This document shows, piece after piece, positions 1 through 8,069 of a stretch of DNA of 9,549 bases (its first letter is position 1; every line of letters starts with the position of its first letter). The position numbers and the translations under genes were made by a program. The stretch is taken from contig NHCX01000051.1 of NCBI GenBank assembly GCA_002168015.1, forward strand, positions 22,124 to 31,672. Direction: 5' to 3'. Origin of the DNA: Verrucomicrobia bacterium TMED44. Its GTDB lineage: Bacteria > Verrucomicrobiota > Verrucomicrobiia > Opitutales > Seribacteraceae. The notes beneath the pieces were generated by a model, which was not told the DNA's origin, searched no databases, and saw only the letters and a program-made list of their open reading frames with translations.

Positions 1-52
1 GTTTAGTATTTTTTTCTAACATTTTTATTTAAATTGAAATAAAGTAAACTTC
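1..52 (+). promoter_or_regulatory. AT-rich leader upstream of the first phoD-like gene
   Basis: This short, very AT-rich stretch precedes the start codon at 53. An in-frame TGA at 35-37 limits upstream extension of the gene. The bases just before the ATG contain no GGAG-like ribosome binding site. I cannot pick out a convincing -35/-10 pair, and the promoter may lie outside the window. The call rests only on position and composition. Confidence 0.25.
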
Positions 53-1639
53 ATGACCCAGAATAGAATCAATTTCTCGCCTTATCTGTTTATTCGTATT
101 CTTATTTTTTTAGGATTATTTACTTCTTTTATCTTCGGTCAGCATGACCGTGAAAGAAATGCCTTTCGCTACTTGGCAGAAGATAAGATTGAAAAAGCGT
201 ACCATGAATTAAAGAACGGAAAGAAGCATACCGACCCAGCTGAAAAAGGATTTATTTCGACCTTGTGCCTTTTGCATGAAGGAAAAGTGGAACAAGCTTT
301 GGATTCAGCCCGAGATGCAGTCCGTTTGGGACTTCCTTTTGAACGTCTTTTGGCGGAACCGAGGGAATGGTTGGGACCACTCCGTGAACATACGGATTTT
401 AAAAAGTGGAAAAGAACCGTTTCCCCATCTCCTATATTGCATGGACCTATGTTGGGCAGGGTTACGGATACAGGTGCAAGTTTTTGGTTTCGCACGGACG
501 GGTCGCATGAGGTGGCAGTGGAAGTTTCCGGTCATTCTGGTCGTGAATCCATACGTACAACTCAGAAAAACGGCTTCGTCGGTGTAATTGAACTGGATGG
601 ACTTTTACCTGGAACTTATTTTTCTTACAATGTCTTTGTAAACAACGAGAAAATTCAGATTCCAGGTGTGGACTTTGGTTTTCGCACCTATCCGCAACCC
701 GATGAGGAATCAAAGTTTACCGTGGCCTTTGGTGGGTGTTCGGGATTTGTTCCTGAGTATGAAAAAGTCTGGGAGTTGATTGCGGGGCATGAACCCCGTG
801 CCATGCTTATGTTAGGGGATAATGTTTACATTGACGATCCGGAGGAGGTTAAGTGGACAGGTAATTACTGTTATTCACGCCGACATTCCCGTCCTGAATG
901 GAGAAAGTTAGTTGCTGGTTCCTCTATACATGCGATTTATGATGACCATGATTTTGGAACCGATGACTGTGTACCTGGTTCATTGATCAATCAGCCTACC
1001 TGGAAAAAACCGGTGCTTGCCAATTTTACCCGTAACTGGAACAACCCGGTTATGGGTGGAGGAGATAAGAACCCCGGGTGCTGGCATAGCTTTACTTTAG
1101 GCAAGGTCGATATCATCATGCTTGACTGTCGTTATTACCGGGATTTGAAAAAAAAGTCCATGCTAGGCTCTGTACAAAAGAAATGGCTCAAGGAAACCCT
1201 TAAAAATTCAAATGCAGTCTTTAAGATAATCGCTTCCTCGGTACCCTTTTCTAAAGGCATTAAACCTGGAAGTAAGGATCCGTGGGATGGTTATCCTGAA
1301 GAAAGAGAAGAGATTTTTAATTTTATTGAAGATGAAAATATTGAAGGCGTATTACTTATTGCAGCTGACCGTCATCGAATAGATTTGCGAAAAACAGAAC
1401 GTCCAAATGGCTATGATTTATATGAGTTCGTGAGCGGACGATTGACCAATAAGCATGTGCATTCGGTCGTAAAAACTGATGGGTTGGTTTGGGGGTATAA
1501 CAAAACATGCGGATATTGTTTACTACGGTTTGACACGCGGAAGAAGACTCCGCAGATCAAATTGGAAGCCTATGATAATATGGGAAAACTATTATTTGCT
1601 CAAAAGATATTGGCGAGTGACTTAAAATTTAATGAGTAG
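53..1639 (+). CDS. Exported PhoD-like metallophosphatase with TPR-like N-terminus
   Basis: Predicted secreted or periplasmic phosphoesterase of the alkaline phosphatase D (PhoD) family, 528 residues. Residues 1-29 are a signal peptide or anchor with a rather long n-region; cleavage is plausible after IFG (29). Residues 36-120 are helical and TPR-like (AFRYLAEDKIEKAYHEL, then LLHEGKVEQALDSARDAV). Residues 125-215 fit the PhoD N-terminal beta-sandwich. The metallophosphatase domain follows with GGCS (C229), GDNVY (D256, Y259), YDDHDFG (296-302), LDCRYYR (357-363) and AADRHR (437-442). In B. subtilis PhoD the equivalent Cys, and the Asp and Tyr of the GDxxY motif, bind Fe(III), and these residues are kept here. 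An in-frame stop at 35-37 supports the ATG at 53; no Shine-Dalgarno is visible. The gene ends 3 bases from the convergent deacetylase gene. The family is secure; the substrate, and whether it is a monoesterase or diesterase, is unknown. Confidence 0.9.
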   Translation: MTQNRINFSPYLFIRILIFLGLFTSFIFGQHDRERNAFRYLAEDKIEKAYHELKNGKKHTDPAEKGFISTLCLLHEGKVEQALDSARDAVRLGLPFERLLAEPREWLGPLREHTDFKKWKRTVSPSPILHGPMLGRVTDTGASFWFRTDGSHEVAVEVSGHSGRESIRTTQKNGFVGVIELDGLLPGTYFSYNVFVNNEKIQIPGVDFGFRTYPQPDEESKFTVAFGGCSGFVPEYEKVWELIAGHEPRAMLMLGDNVYIDDPEEVKWTGNYCYSRRHSRPEWRKLVAGSSIHAIYDDHDFGTDDCVPGSLINQPTWKKPVLANFTRNWNNPVMGGGDKNPGCWHSFTLGKVDIIMLDCRYYRDLKKKSMLGSVQKKWLKETLKNSNAVFKIIASSVPFSKGIKPGSKDPWDGYPEEREEIFNFIEDENIEGVLLIAADRHRIDLRKTERPNGYDLYEFVSGRLTNKHVHSVVKTDGLVWGYNKTCGYCLLRFDTRKKTPQIKLEAYDNMGKLLFAQKILASDLKFNE

Positions 1640-1642
1640 GAT

Positions 1643-2518
1643 CTATTGGAGATGTGAAAGAATCTCACTTTCGTTCTTCAATGAATGGGCAAGAATCTTA
1701 CCTTTTTTCCATAATCGGTACTGTTTTCCGTTCTCCCACCGAGTGAGCTTATAAAGCGTGCCAAAATCAAACTCGGGTGCAAGGCCCCCCTGTCCGCCCA
1801 CCACCTCTGCACCACGGCGAACATTATCCTGCATCCATGCAGGTAGTCTTAAGTGAAAGGGATTCCGCTGAACCTCTCCCTTGTGATGAGATAAAGCAGC
1901 GACCAAATCAGCCACTTCCTCAGTTGAGCTTTCCACCAGTAGGTTAGGGTTATTCATTTGCCCCCAAAACTCAGTTTCCACTAAGGTTGTGGAGAAAGTA
2001 TCCAATTCAGATAGGGCTTTTTTTACGATAATGTGAACTCCAAGATGTGTACGGTTCCAATCTGTCGCATTAGGAAAGAAGAGCATATCTGGCTTTATTC
2101 GTCTGATAGTCTGAGCAAGTTCGGAAACTGCTTTATTCCAATATGCTGGATCTTTTTCTTTTGATTCAGGATTTAGATTCTCTAAGCCACCGCATTCCAT
2201 CGTTTCCAGTTTAAACCCTATCCACTGGCAGGCCGCTTGTAGCTCCTCTTTTCTTTTAATTTTTCTTTCAGGGTTGCTGCCAAAGGTGATGGGTAGATTA
2301 ATTACTTGAGAACCTGCCTCCCTCATTAACCGAAGGGGTAAAGGTCCCATCACGCATTCATCATCCGGATGAGGGGCCAGGATTAGAATCTTCGGGGCAG
2401 ATGGAACAATCTTAACCGCTTTGGGTCTTGGCATGCCACCAAGTGGAAGAGACAGCCCATCATGGAACATTTGAGCGATGTTTTTGATGTAGTGACTGTA
2501 TGGGTTTGGCGAGTCCAT
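1643..2518 (-). CDS. PIG-L/LmbE family deacetylase
   Basis: Predicted zinc-dependent N-deacetylase of the PIG-L/LmbE superfamily, 291 residues, close to the usual family length. Known members remove acetyl groups from N-acetylglucosamine conjugates (PIG-L, MshB, BshB). The signature APHPDDE lies at 48-54. By family knowledge H50 and D53 are zinc ligands and D52 is the catalytic base. The third histidine normally comes from HPDH; here the segment reads DWNRTHLGVH (153-162), and spacing to the following alanine makes H158 the likely ligand, with an extra histidine at 162. There is no signal peptide, so it is probably cytoplasmic. About 40 residues precede the Rossmann-like core, more than in MshB or BshB. 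The C-terminal part (215-291) has no motif I recognise. The gene is convergent with the phoD-like gene and divergent from the dehydrogenase gene. Family confident; substrate unknown. Confidence 0.88.
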   Translation of the reverse strand: MDSPNPYSHYIKNIAQMFHDGLSLPLGGMPRPKAVKIVPSAPKILILAPHPDDECVMGPLPLRLMREAGSQVINLPITFGSNPERKIKRKEELQAACQWIGFKLETMECGGLENLNPESKEKDPAYWNKAVSELAQTIRRIKPDMLFFPNATDWNRTHLGVHIIVKKALSELDTFSTTLVETEFWGQMNNPNLLVESSTEEVADLVAALSHHKGEVQRNPFHLRLPAWMQDNVRRGAEVVGGQGGLAPEFDFGTLYKLTRWENGKQYRLWKKGKILAHSLKNESEILSHLQ

Positions 2519-2659
2519 TCTTAAATTCTAACTAAAGGAATAAGGATTGCCCATCAAAATGAAACAACCTGTTAGCGGTGATTCGAATAACTTATTTAAT
2601 TATTGAGAAAAAGTCTTTCTTGTCCCACTTTTAAAAAGCGATAAGTTGGGACTTATATT
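2519..2659. promoter_or_regulatory. Divergent intergenic region (deacetylase / dehydrogenase)
   Basis: These 141 bases separate the start codons of two divergent genes and must hold the promoters for both, unless the deacetylase is read from elsewhere. A TTGAGA at 2603-2608 resembles a -35 box on the plus strand, but no good -10 sits 16-18 bases after it. TATATT at 2654-2659 looks like a -10 box but touches the ATG. The clear structure is the imperfect hairpin at 2622-2652, listed separately. Promoter assignment is weak. Confidence 0.35.
2622..2652 (+). promoter_or_regulatory. Imperfect hairpin / inverted repeat before the dehydrogenase start
   Basis: GTCCCACTT at 2622-2630 pairs with AAGTTGGGAC at 2643-2652, giving nine base pairs with a single unpaired A in the right arm and a 12-base loop. 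The right arm ends seven bases before the ATG at 2660, so in mRNA the stem would cover the only GGGA-like stretch (2648-2651) that might serve as a ribosome binding site. It is not followed by a T-run, so it is not a typical terminator. It could be an RNA element that limits translation or a DNA operator for a dimeric regulator. The repeat is directly seen; the function is inferred. Confidence 0.4.
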
Positions 2660-5600
2660 ATGAATATTCGTCATATTGTTAAGATTGTCGTTTTGATTCC
2701 CTTCGTCTGCGTTGCCAAGCCTTTGGAAGTAAATGAAGCGAGCATGCCTGCACTGAGTAACGAAGCAACGCCTTTTCGTGGAAAAATTATACACCCCGGA
2801 TATGTGGGTCATACTTGGGCCGCCTATCCTCATGTGGAAAATCCTGCCAGCCTGGACATGGATCCCCTTGGGCGGATTTTTGTTTCTGAAGCCAATCGCT
2901 TCTGGTTTGGCGTCCCCGATCTGAGGAGGGCCCGTGAAATGATCCGTGGCGATTTTCGTTCCCGCACCGTCGCCGATCGTTTGGCTCTTTACGATGCTCA
3001 CACAGATAAGCGAGACCGTGCATGGTATGAACAAACTCCCGACCGTTTAATCAGGCTTGAAGATGCAGATGGGAATTTCGTAGCTGATAAACGTTCCTTG
3101 TTTTCTGATGCATTTGATAAGCCTTTGGACGGTATCGGATTTTCGGTTTTGGCGGAGAGAAATGCTACCTACTTTACCTGCATTCCTGCTCTTCGGAAAC
3201 TTTCCGATTCCGATGACGATGGCGTAGCCGATACCATGGACAACATTGTCGAAGGGTTTGGGGTGAGAGTCTCTTTCATCGGGCATGATCTGCATGGAAT
3301 TATCCGCGGACCTGATGGTCGTTTATATTTTTCGATCGGTGATCGTGGATTTTATGTCGAAAGGGAAGATGGGGAAATCTTTGAAGCTTCAGGCAGGGGA
3401 GCTGTTTTTCGTTGTGATTCAGACGGAACAAATTTTGAGGTTTTTGCACACGGGCTCAGAAACCCACAGGAGTTGGCATTTGATGACGAGGGTAACCTTT
3501 TCACATTTGATAACACTGGAGATATCGGGGATAAAGCACGGATTGTCTATGTGCTGGATAATTCTGATTCTGGATGGGATATGTCCCATCAATCACCCCA
3601 CCATTATGCCAATGCATTGGACTGGGGTAATTTTAAACTAAGTAAGTCGGTATGGGTAGGGGAGAAAATGTTTGAAACTTACACCCCTGAGCAACCTCAA
3701 TGGGTTTACCCCCCAGTCGGTCATCTCGGCAACGGACCATCAGGTGTCACTTGGCTATCAGGAAATACCGTACCCGATGATTTACAAAAAGGGTTTCTCG
3801 TTACGAATTATCGAGGTGCGGCCAAAAACTCCAACATTCTTCATGTTTCTCTCAAGCCTGCGAATTCTAGTTTTAAAATAGAAAATAGTTCCGTACTGAT
3901 CGAGGGTGTTGCAGTCTGTGATGTAGAGCACGGCTATGACGGTAATCTTTACTTAGCAGATTATGGAGGTGGGTGGTCAGTCAATAAAAACGGGACTATT
4001 CAGGTGATGCGTCCAAGTGACCCCGAAAGGCAGTTGATTGGCAAAGAAACCGCTCTTACTTTTAAGAAGGGTTTTGCGAACCGTTCTATGCCAGAATTAG
4101 AGTTTCTACTTTCTCATGATGATCAGCGGGTCCGGTTAGCGGCTCAATTTGCCATGGTTGAAAAAGGAGCTTCTGCTATCGAACTTTTTTCGGGAGTGTT
4201 GGAATCCGAGGATGCCAGAAACCATAGGAAACTTCACGCGGTTTGGGGGTTGGGTCAACTCTACCGAAATGGCTTTGAAGGTGCCGCGCCTCATCTACTT
4301 GCCAGCCTCAGTTCTGAAGTCCCTGAAATACGGGCAAATGGTGCCCGTACTTGTGGAGATGTGAACCTCCATTCCGCACGAATTCCTCTTCTTTCATTAT
4401 TGAATGATCCGTCCTCTCGGGTGGTGTCCTTAGCCGCCATAGCATTGGGCCGTGTTTGTGATCTAGGTGATGAGGAAGTTATCCATGCCCTTTTTAAGCG
4501 TGCTGAAATAAACAAAGATTCTTCCTTTGAAGTAACATTACGGCATGCATTCCTCTCGTCACTGAGCCGATTGGCCACTCCTGAATTTACTTTAAAGTAC
4601 GCAGATATTGATTCGGAAGAGCAACGAATGCTTGCCCTCTTGGTTTGCCGCCGCTCCGTCCATCCTCATCTTGATTCGTTTCTGGATGATGAATCAAAAG
4701 ATATTAGAAATGAGGCGGTTTCAGCCATCTATGACACCAACCTGTTAGATAGTCCAATCGGGAAAAAATTGATTTCCTTGAAGATCGAAGATTTTCCTTA
4801 CCATCAGCAGGTTAGGATTATTGCTGCATGTTTTCGGGTTGGTAGTCAGGAGGCAGCGGATTCGTTGCTTAAGTTTTGTAGCAATGATAATTTAAAGGAA
4901 GATGTCCGTGTATTTGCCATGCAGGCCTTGCTGCGTTGGTCTATCCCACTGGATACTGATCCAGTTTTGGGACACTACCGTCCAACATTGAAAGCAAGTT
5001 TTTCTCGGGTAGACTTGATACATTCCTATGGGGATTCGATCCGGGAGATGGCGGAAAATGAAAAACTTTCAAAGCTGGTTTCCCTTCTAGGGAAATTTGT
5101 CTTGGATGCAGGCATATCCATGAACCCAGAAATCTTGCGGAAACAGGTATTGGATTCCAAGCTTAACCCCGAGGTCCGGGCCTCCAATTTACGATCTCTT
5201 CTCAGTCTCAATGATCCTGAGGACAATCAAGTGATCCTGAAACTAGTCGAAGATAATAGCGTTGAGGTTCGTTCTGTCAGTTATGTTGGTATGCTAACCC
5301 GTGAAATCGAAGGGGCAGTGGATAAAGCGATGATTGCAGTCAAGGAGGATCAACCCTTGGTTGCCCGTGCTATTTTTTCGGTACTTGCTGAAAAAAAACC
5401 CGAGGTATTGGTAGATCTTTGGGAATTACGGGAGTTAAATTTGAGAAATGAATTGTGGCTGGATCTATATCAATCCCTTTCAGATAGTACAAATGACGAG
5501 GCAAATCAGGTTGCAGCCACTTATGCGGCAGGGGATGCAGGAAGAATTCATGCTTTAAGTTTACATGGGGGGGATTCGAGTTCGGGCGAGCTAGTTTTTC

Positions 5601-6025
5601 GCAATCAGGGAGCCTGTCTCCAGTGCCACAAAATCGAGGGAGAGGGCGGAGTACAAGGGCCTGAACTCAGTCTTGTGGGAGATCGGATGAATCCATCCAA
5701 ACTCTTGGAGTCTCTGGTTAATCCCAACGCGGAAATTTCGCCAGGCTATGGACTTTCGACGATAAGTATGAATTCCGGGGATGCTTTGATTGGCCGAATC
5801 TTAGCCGATGAGGAAGATTCTCTAGTTGTGGTCTCTCCGGATGGGAAAAAGCAGGAACTTAAAAAATCTGAGGTGTCAAAGGTATCACCTCCAATCTCTG
5901 CAATGCCTGCTTTAGGGCTTACTCTTAACCCGAATGATCTGCGAGACCTTATTGCTTACCTCGGTTCCAAGAATAAAGAGAGCATTTCTCGGCTAAAACG
6001 TGAAACCGATCATGGGGGTAAATAA
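2660..6025 (+). CDS. PVC-type dehydrogenase: beta-propeller, HEAT repeats, cytochrome c
   Basis: Large exported protein of 1121 residues, predicted to oxidise a sugar or alcohol-like substrate and pass electrons through a C-terminal haem. A signal peptide covers about 1-19 (cleavage plausible after CVA). Residues 45-450 form a glucose/sorbosone-dehydrogenase-like propeller, with recurring blade motifs GPDGRLYFSIGDRG (217-230), HGLRNPQELAF (264-274) and YDGNLYLADYGGG (426-438). Two Asp-rich loops, DADGN (135-139) and DSDDDG (183-188), resemble calcium sites. HEAT-like helical repeats run from about 476 to 960. The haem motif is CLQCH (986-990); M1082 in AMPALG is the likely second axial ligand, before the typical ending LRDLIAYL (1094-1101). 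This matches the family descriptions 'putative membrane-bound dehydrogenase' and 'haem-binding domain, Pirellula/Verrucomicrobium type'. Few members are characterised, so substrate and cofactor are unknown. It is divergent from the deacetylase gene and convergent, by 17 bases, with the second phoD-like gene. Confidence 0.9.
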   Translation: MNIRHIVKIVVLIPFVCVAKPLEVNEASMPALSNEATPFRGKIIHPGYVGHTWAAYPHVENPASLDMDPLGRIFVSEANRFWFGVPDLRRAREMIRGDFRSRTVADRLALYDAHTDKRDRAWYEQTPDRLIRLEDADGNFVADKRSLFSDAFDKPLDGIGFSVLAERNATYFTCIPALRKLSDSDDDGVADTMDNIVEGFGVRVSFIGHDLHGIIRGPDGRLYFSIGDRGFYVEREDGEIFEASGRGAVFRCDSDGTNFEVFAHGLRNPQELAFDDEGNLFTFDNTGDIGDKARIVYVLDNSDSGWDMSHQSPHHYANALDWGNFKLSKSVWVGEKMFETYTPEQPQWVYPPVGHLGNGPSGVTWLSGNTVPDDLQKGFLVTNYRGAAKNSNILHVSLKPANSSFKIENSSVLIEGVAVCDVEHGYDGNLYLADYGGGWSVNKNGTIQVMRPSDPERQLIGKETALTFKKGFANRSMPELEFLLSHDDQRVRLAAQFAMVEKGASAIELFSGVLESEDARNHRKLHAVWGLGQLYRNGFEGAAPHLLASLSSEVPEIRANGARTCGDVNLHSARIPLLSLLNDPSSRVVSLAAIALGRVCDLGDEEVIHALFKRAEINKDSSFEVTLRHAFLSSLSRLATPEFTLKYADIDSEEQRMLALLVCRRSVHPHLDSFLDDESKDIRNEAVSAIYDTNLLDSPIGKKLISLKIEDFPYHQQVRIIAACFRVGSQEAADSLLKFCSNDNLKEDVRVFAMQALLRWSIPLDTDPVLGHYRPTLKASFSRVDLIHSYGDSIREMAENEKLSKLVSLLGKFVLDAGISMNPEILRKQVLDSKLNPEVRASNLRSLLSLNDPEDNQVILKLVEDNSVEVRSVSYVGMLTREIEGAVDKAMIAVKEDQPLVARAIFSVLAEKKPEVLVDLWELRELNLRNELWLDLYQSLSDSTNDEANQVAATYAAGDAGRIHALSLHGGDSSSGELVFRNQGACLQCHKIEGEGGVQGPELSLVGDRMNPSKLLESLVNPNAEISPGYGLSTISMNSGDALIGRILADEEDSLVVVSPDGKKQELKKSEVSKVSPPISAMPALGLTLNPNDLRDLIAYLGSKNKESISRLKRETDHGGK

Positions 6026-6042
6026 TTGACGGTGTATTTCTT

Positions 6043-7977
6043 TTATAAGTAGGGATCAATAGAGAGCACTTTTGCTTTTTTCGGATCCCGTACGGGTTTT
6101 GTTTGCGAAAAAACCACATTTCCAGGTCGGTCTTTCCCGATTCTTACACTGTGCGAATCCATTGAATAAACTTTCGGCTGAAAGTTTTTCCCCTGTACCC
6201 TAAGGGTGTACAAGACATCTTTGGTTTCATCATTGATAACTTGAACCACGGGATTTGGTTTAGAAAAAGTTAATCGTGGTAGCCAACCTTTTACTTTCCT
6301 TCCGTCATTTTCCGACATTTTAAAAGTAACAGGCCATCCCGGGAACTGGGCCTGATCTCCATCGGAAACCTTGGAGAATCGGGGCCAGCATTCAAAAGTA
6401 ACTGTACGATTTTTTTTGTTGAATCTGGCGACTCCAAATCCATCAGCCCGTTTGAGTTCGTCACTCCGGTCCTCAGGGTTGGCATAGGCATGCATGGTTA
6501 TCTTGTTACCCAGTCCGTCCTCAAAATCCCCGGTCCAGGGGAGAGGAGAATCCGGAATGGGCCGGGGACCGGGTTTTTCGTCCTCCGGTTTCCACCAGCG
6601 TCCGTAGATTGTGTTGACGATAGCAGGACTGGTAAAGGCAAAGGGTCCATCACGATGTGATTCAATTCCGTGCTGAACCACTACGCCGAGATGCTGATCT
6701 CCGCATAGATGGGTGGCCATGGCTTTTCGTAGTTCATGCAATGCTTTGTTCCGACCTTTTTGGGGCCAGGCGTTACTGTCGAGGTCTGCAAGTAGGCGAC
6801 TGTTTGGATTTCCATGAATATGAACCGCTCCACAGAACGCGGTGGCGGAAAGGGCGGCTTTCATTTGGGCACCTTCCCAATCCCGACTCCAGTCAGAGAG
6901 AAAATTGAGCTGTCGGTCTCCCAGCAGGACCAAGCCATCCAGATTAACTGCATCTCGGTTATAAGCGGGATCATTGATATGATCGGGGCGGGGTCCCATT
7001 TTAGGAATTTTGCCTGCGGGACCGGTTTTAAATTTACGATCTTCCAGAATCGCAAAATCAATCCCACCCACCCGTAAACGGGTAAAGTAAACTTCCAAAC
7101 CTCTTTTTAATTTTTTAGGATCCACTGGATCAGGTAAGTGCCAGGTTTGTTGACGTTGAACCATGTTGACATAGGGGATCGGATAAAAATATCCACCACT
7201 ATTTCCTGCGGGTGAAGTGGCGACAATTCCACTTTCTCCCCATAGATTTGCCTGCCCAACATCATGATCATCCGGGATGGTCACGGTGGGCCGGTCTTTG
7301 ATAAGATCCCTGAATTGAAGTCCAAATTCAATCCAGCCAGCAGTATGTTCCGTATGGTGATAGGTTTGATCACCGGCGAAGAAAAGCATATCGGGATTGA
7401 TCGCTTTCAGGTTTTCAATAATTTGTGGACGGGGTCCTTTAGTCCGGCTTGAATTACAGGATAGATTTCCAACCACAATGGTGTCCTGATTGGTCGGGTC
7501 TTTTCGAATTAATCCTTCGAACGAAGCTTTCTTACCATGCCTGACCCGATAGGGTACATTCTTGGTTGAGTCCCAGTTTGAAATGCGAAAATGGGCAGTC
7601 CATCCGGGATAGGTGATCTTGACCCTGGAAATCTCCTTCCATTCTTTGCCCTGCTTTGTTTCCAAACGAACCTCTCTTGATTCATCGGGCATCAGAGGAT
7701 AAAGCTGTCCAGTCAATTTGAGTGTGGCAGAATCCTGGGTGTAGAGGGCAAAGGCAACCACTTGATCTCTGGGAACTTTTAATTCGATTATTCTTTTGGG
7801 TGGTTTCCCTTTTTTGGATGGGACTTCCGGGGGTCTTGCCCGTTTCCACCATTCACCAGTGGAAAGATGATCAAGACTTGGAAATTTCTCCCCAAATAAT
7901 TCCTTAGATTCAGGCTCGGCCTTTAGCAAGGGCAGTACTGAGGAAAAGCAAAAAAGCGATAATATGAGTAATTTCAT
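6043..7977 (-). CDS. Exported PhoD-like phosphoesterase, long form
   Basis: Predicted exported alkaline phosphatase D-like protein of 644 residues. The signal peptide is residues 1-20, with cleavage after LKA. Residues 60-160 look like a beta-rich N-terminal domain. The metallophosphatase core holds GNLSC (170-174, C174 as probable iron ligand), GDQTY (202-206, D203 and Y206), IPDDHDVG (234-241), LEDRKFK (311-317) and CGDQHLG (425-431, H429). Beyond about 445 there is a C-terminal extension of some 200 residues, rich in Trp and Pro and beta-like, that the shorter PhoD-like protein in this window lacks. The two proteins share the motifs but little else, so they are not a recent duplication. 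No Shine-Dalgarno precedes the ATG; a run of seven T lies just upstream on the coding strand. The araC-type gene lies 92 bases upstream on the same strand, so co-transcription is possible. Substrate unknown; activity outside phosphate esters cannot be excluded. Confidence 0.88.
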   Translation of the reverse strand: MKLLILSLFCFSSVLPLLKAEPESKELFGEKFPSLDHLSTGEWWKRARPPEVPSKKGKPPKRIIELKVPRDQVVAFALYTQDSATLKLTGQLYPLMPDESREVRLETKQGKEWKEISRVKITYPGWTAHFRISNWDSTKNVPYRVRHGKKASFEGLIRKDPTNQDTIVVGNLSCNSSRTKGPRPQIIENLKAINPDMLFFAGDQTYHHTEHTAGWIEFGLQFRDLIKDRPTVTIPDDHDVGQANLWGESGIVATSPAGNSGGYFYPIPYVNMVQRQQTWHLPDPVDPKKLKRGLEVYFTRLRVGGIDFAILEDRKFKTGPAGKIPKMGPRPDHINDPAYNRDAVNLDGLVLLGDRQLNFLSDWSRDWEGAQMKAALSATAFCGAVHIHGNPNSRLLADLDSNAWPQKGRNKALHELRKAMATHLCGDQHLGVVVQHGIESHRDGPFAFTSPAIVNTIYGRWWKPEDEKPGPRPIPDSPLPWTGDFEDGLGNKITMHAYANPEDRSDELKRADGFGVARFNKKNRTVTFECWPRFSKVSDGDQAQFPGWPVTFKMSENDGRKVKGWLPRLTFSKPNPVVQVINDETKDVLYTLRVQGKNFQPKVYSMDSHSVRIGKDRPGNVVFSQTKPVRDPKKAKVLSIDPYL

Positions 7978-8069
7978 CGCAAAAAAACAATCTAATTAAA
8001 GTTTCCTTTCAAGATTAAAATAGATGCTCCTGTCCTATTATTTTAAGATAGCTTGGTATTTTGGATAGT
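7978..8069 (-). promoter_or_regulatory. Gap between the araC-type gene and the long phoD-like gene
   Basis: This AT-rich 92-base gap lies between two minus-strand genes. I see no hairpin with a T-run to end the araC transcript, so read-through into the phoD-like gene is possible. It contains TAAAATAGA (8016-8024) and CTGTCCTA (8030-8037). Both words recur, in the opposite order on the plus strand, in the intergenic region on the other side of the araC gene. A regulator site is a possible explanation; chance is another. Confidence 0.3.

Noticed and set aside
1649..1672. Short stems GAGAT/ATCTC (1649-1666) and GAAAG/CTTTC (1656-1672) near the convergent gene ends
   Set aside because: Each stem has only five pairs, they exclude one another, no T-run follows, and they lie inside the deacetylase coding sequence. 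Not enough for a terminator call.
2660..2725. Lipobox at the N-terminus of the dehydrogenase (cysteine at residue 17)
   Set aside because: The residues before the cysteine are P-F-V, with no small residue at -1, so it does not fit a lipoprotein signal. A signal peptidase I site after CVA (17-19) fits better.
2600..3034. Minus-strand open frame of 144 codons opposite the start of the dehydrogenase gene
   Set aside because: It overlaps the strongly supported signal peptide and propeller coding region on the other strand, and its translation shows no recognisable domain. A shadow frame.
6020..6041. AAATA/TATTT pairing between the convergent stops near 6025 and 6043
   Set aside because: Five A-T pairs only, with no GC stem; too weak for a terminator.
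6657..7077. Overlapping plus-strand open frames opposite the long phoD-like gene
   Set aside because: They are antisense to conserved phosphatase core motifs and show no protein-like features; shadow frames.
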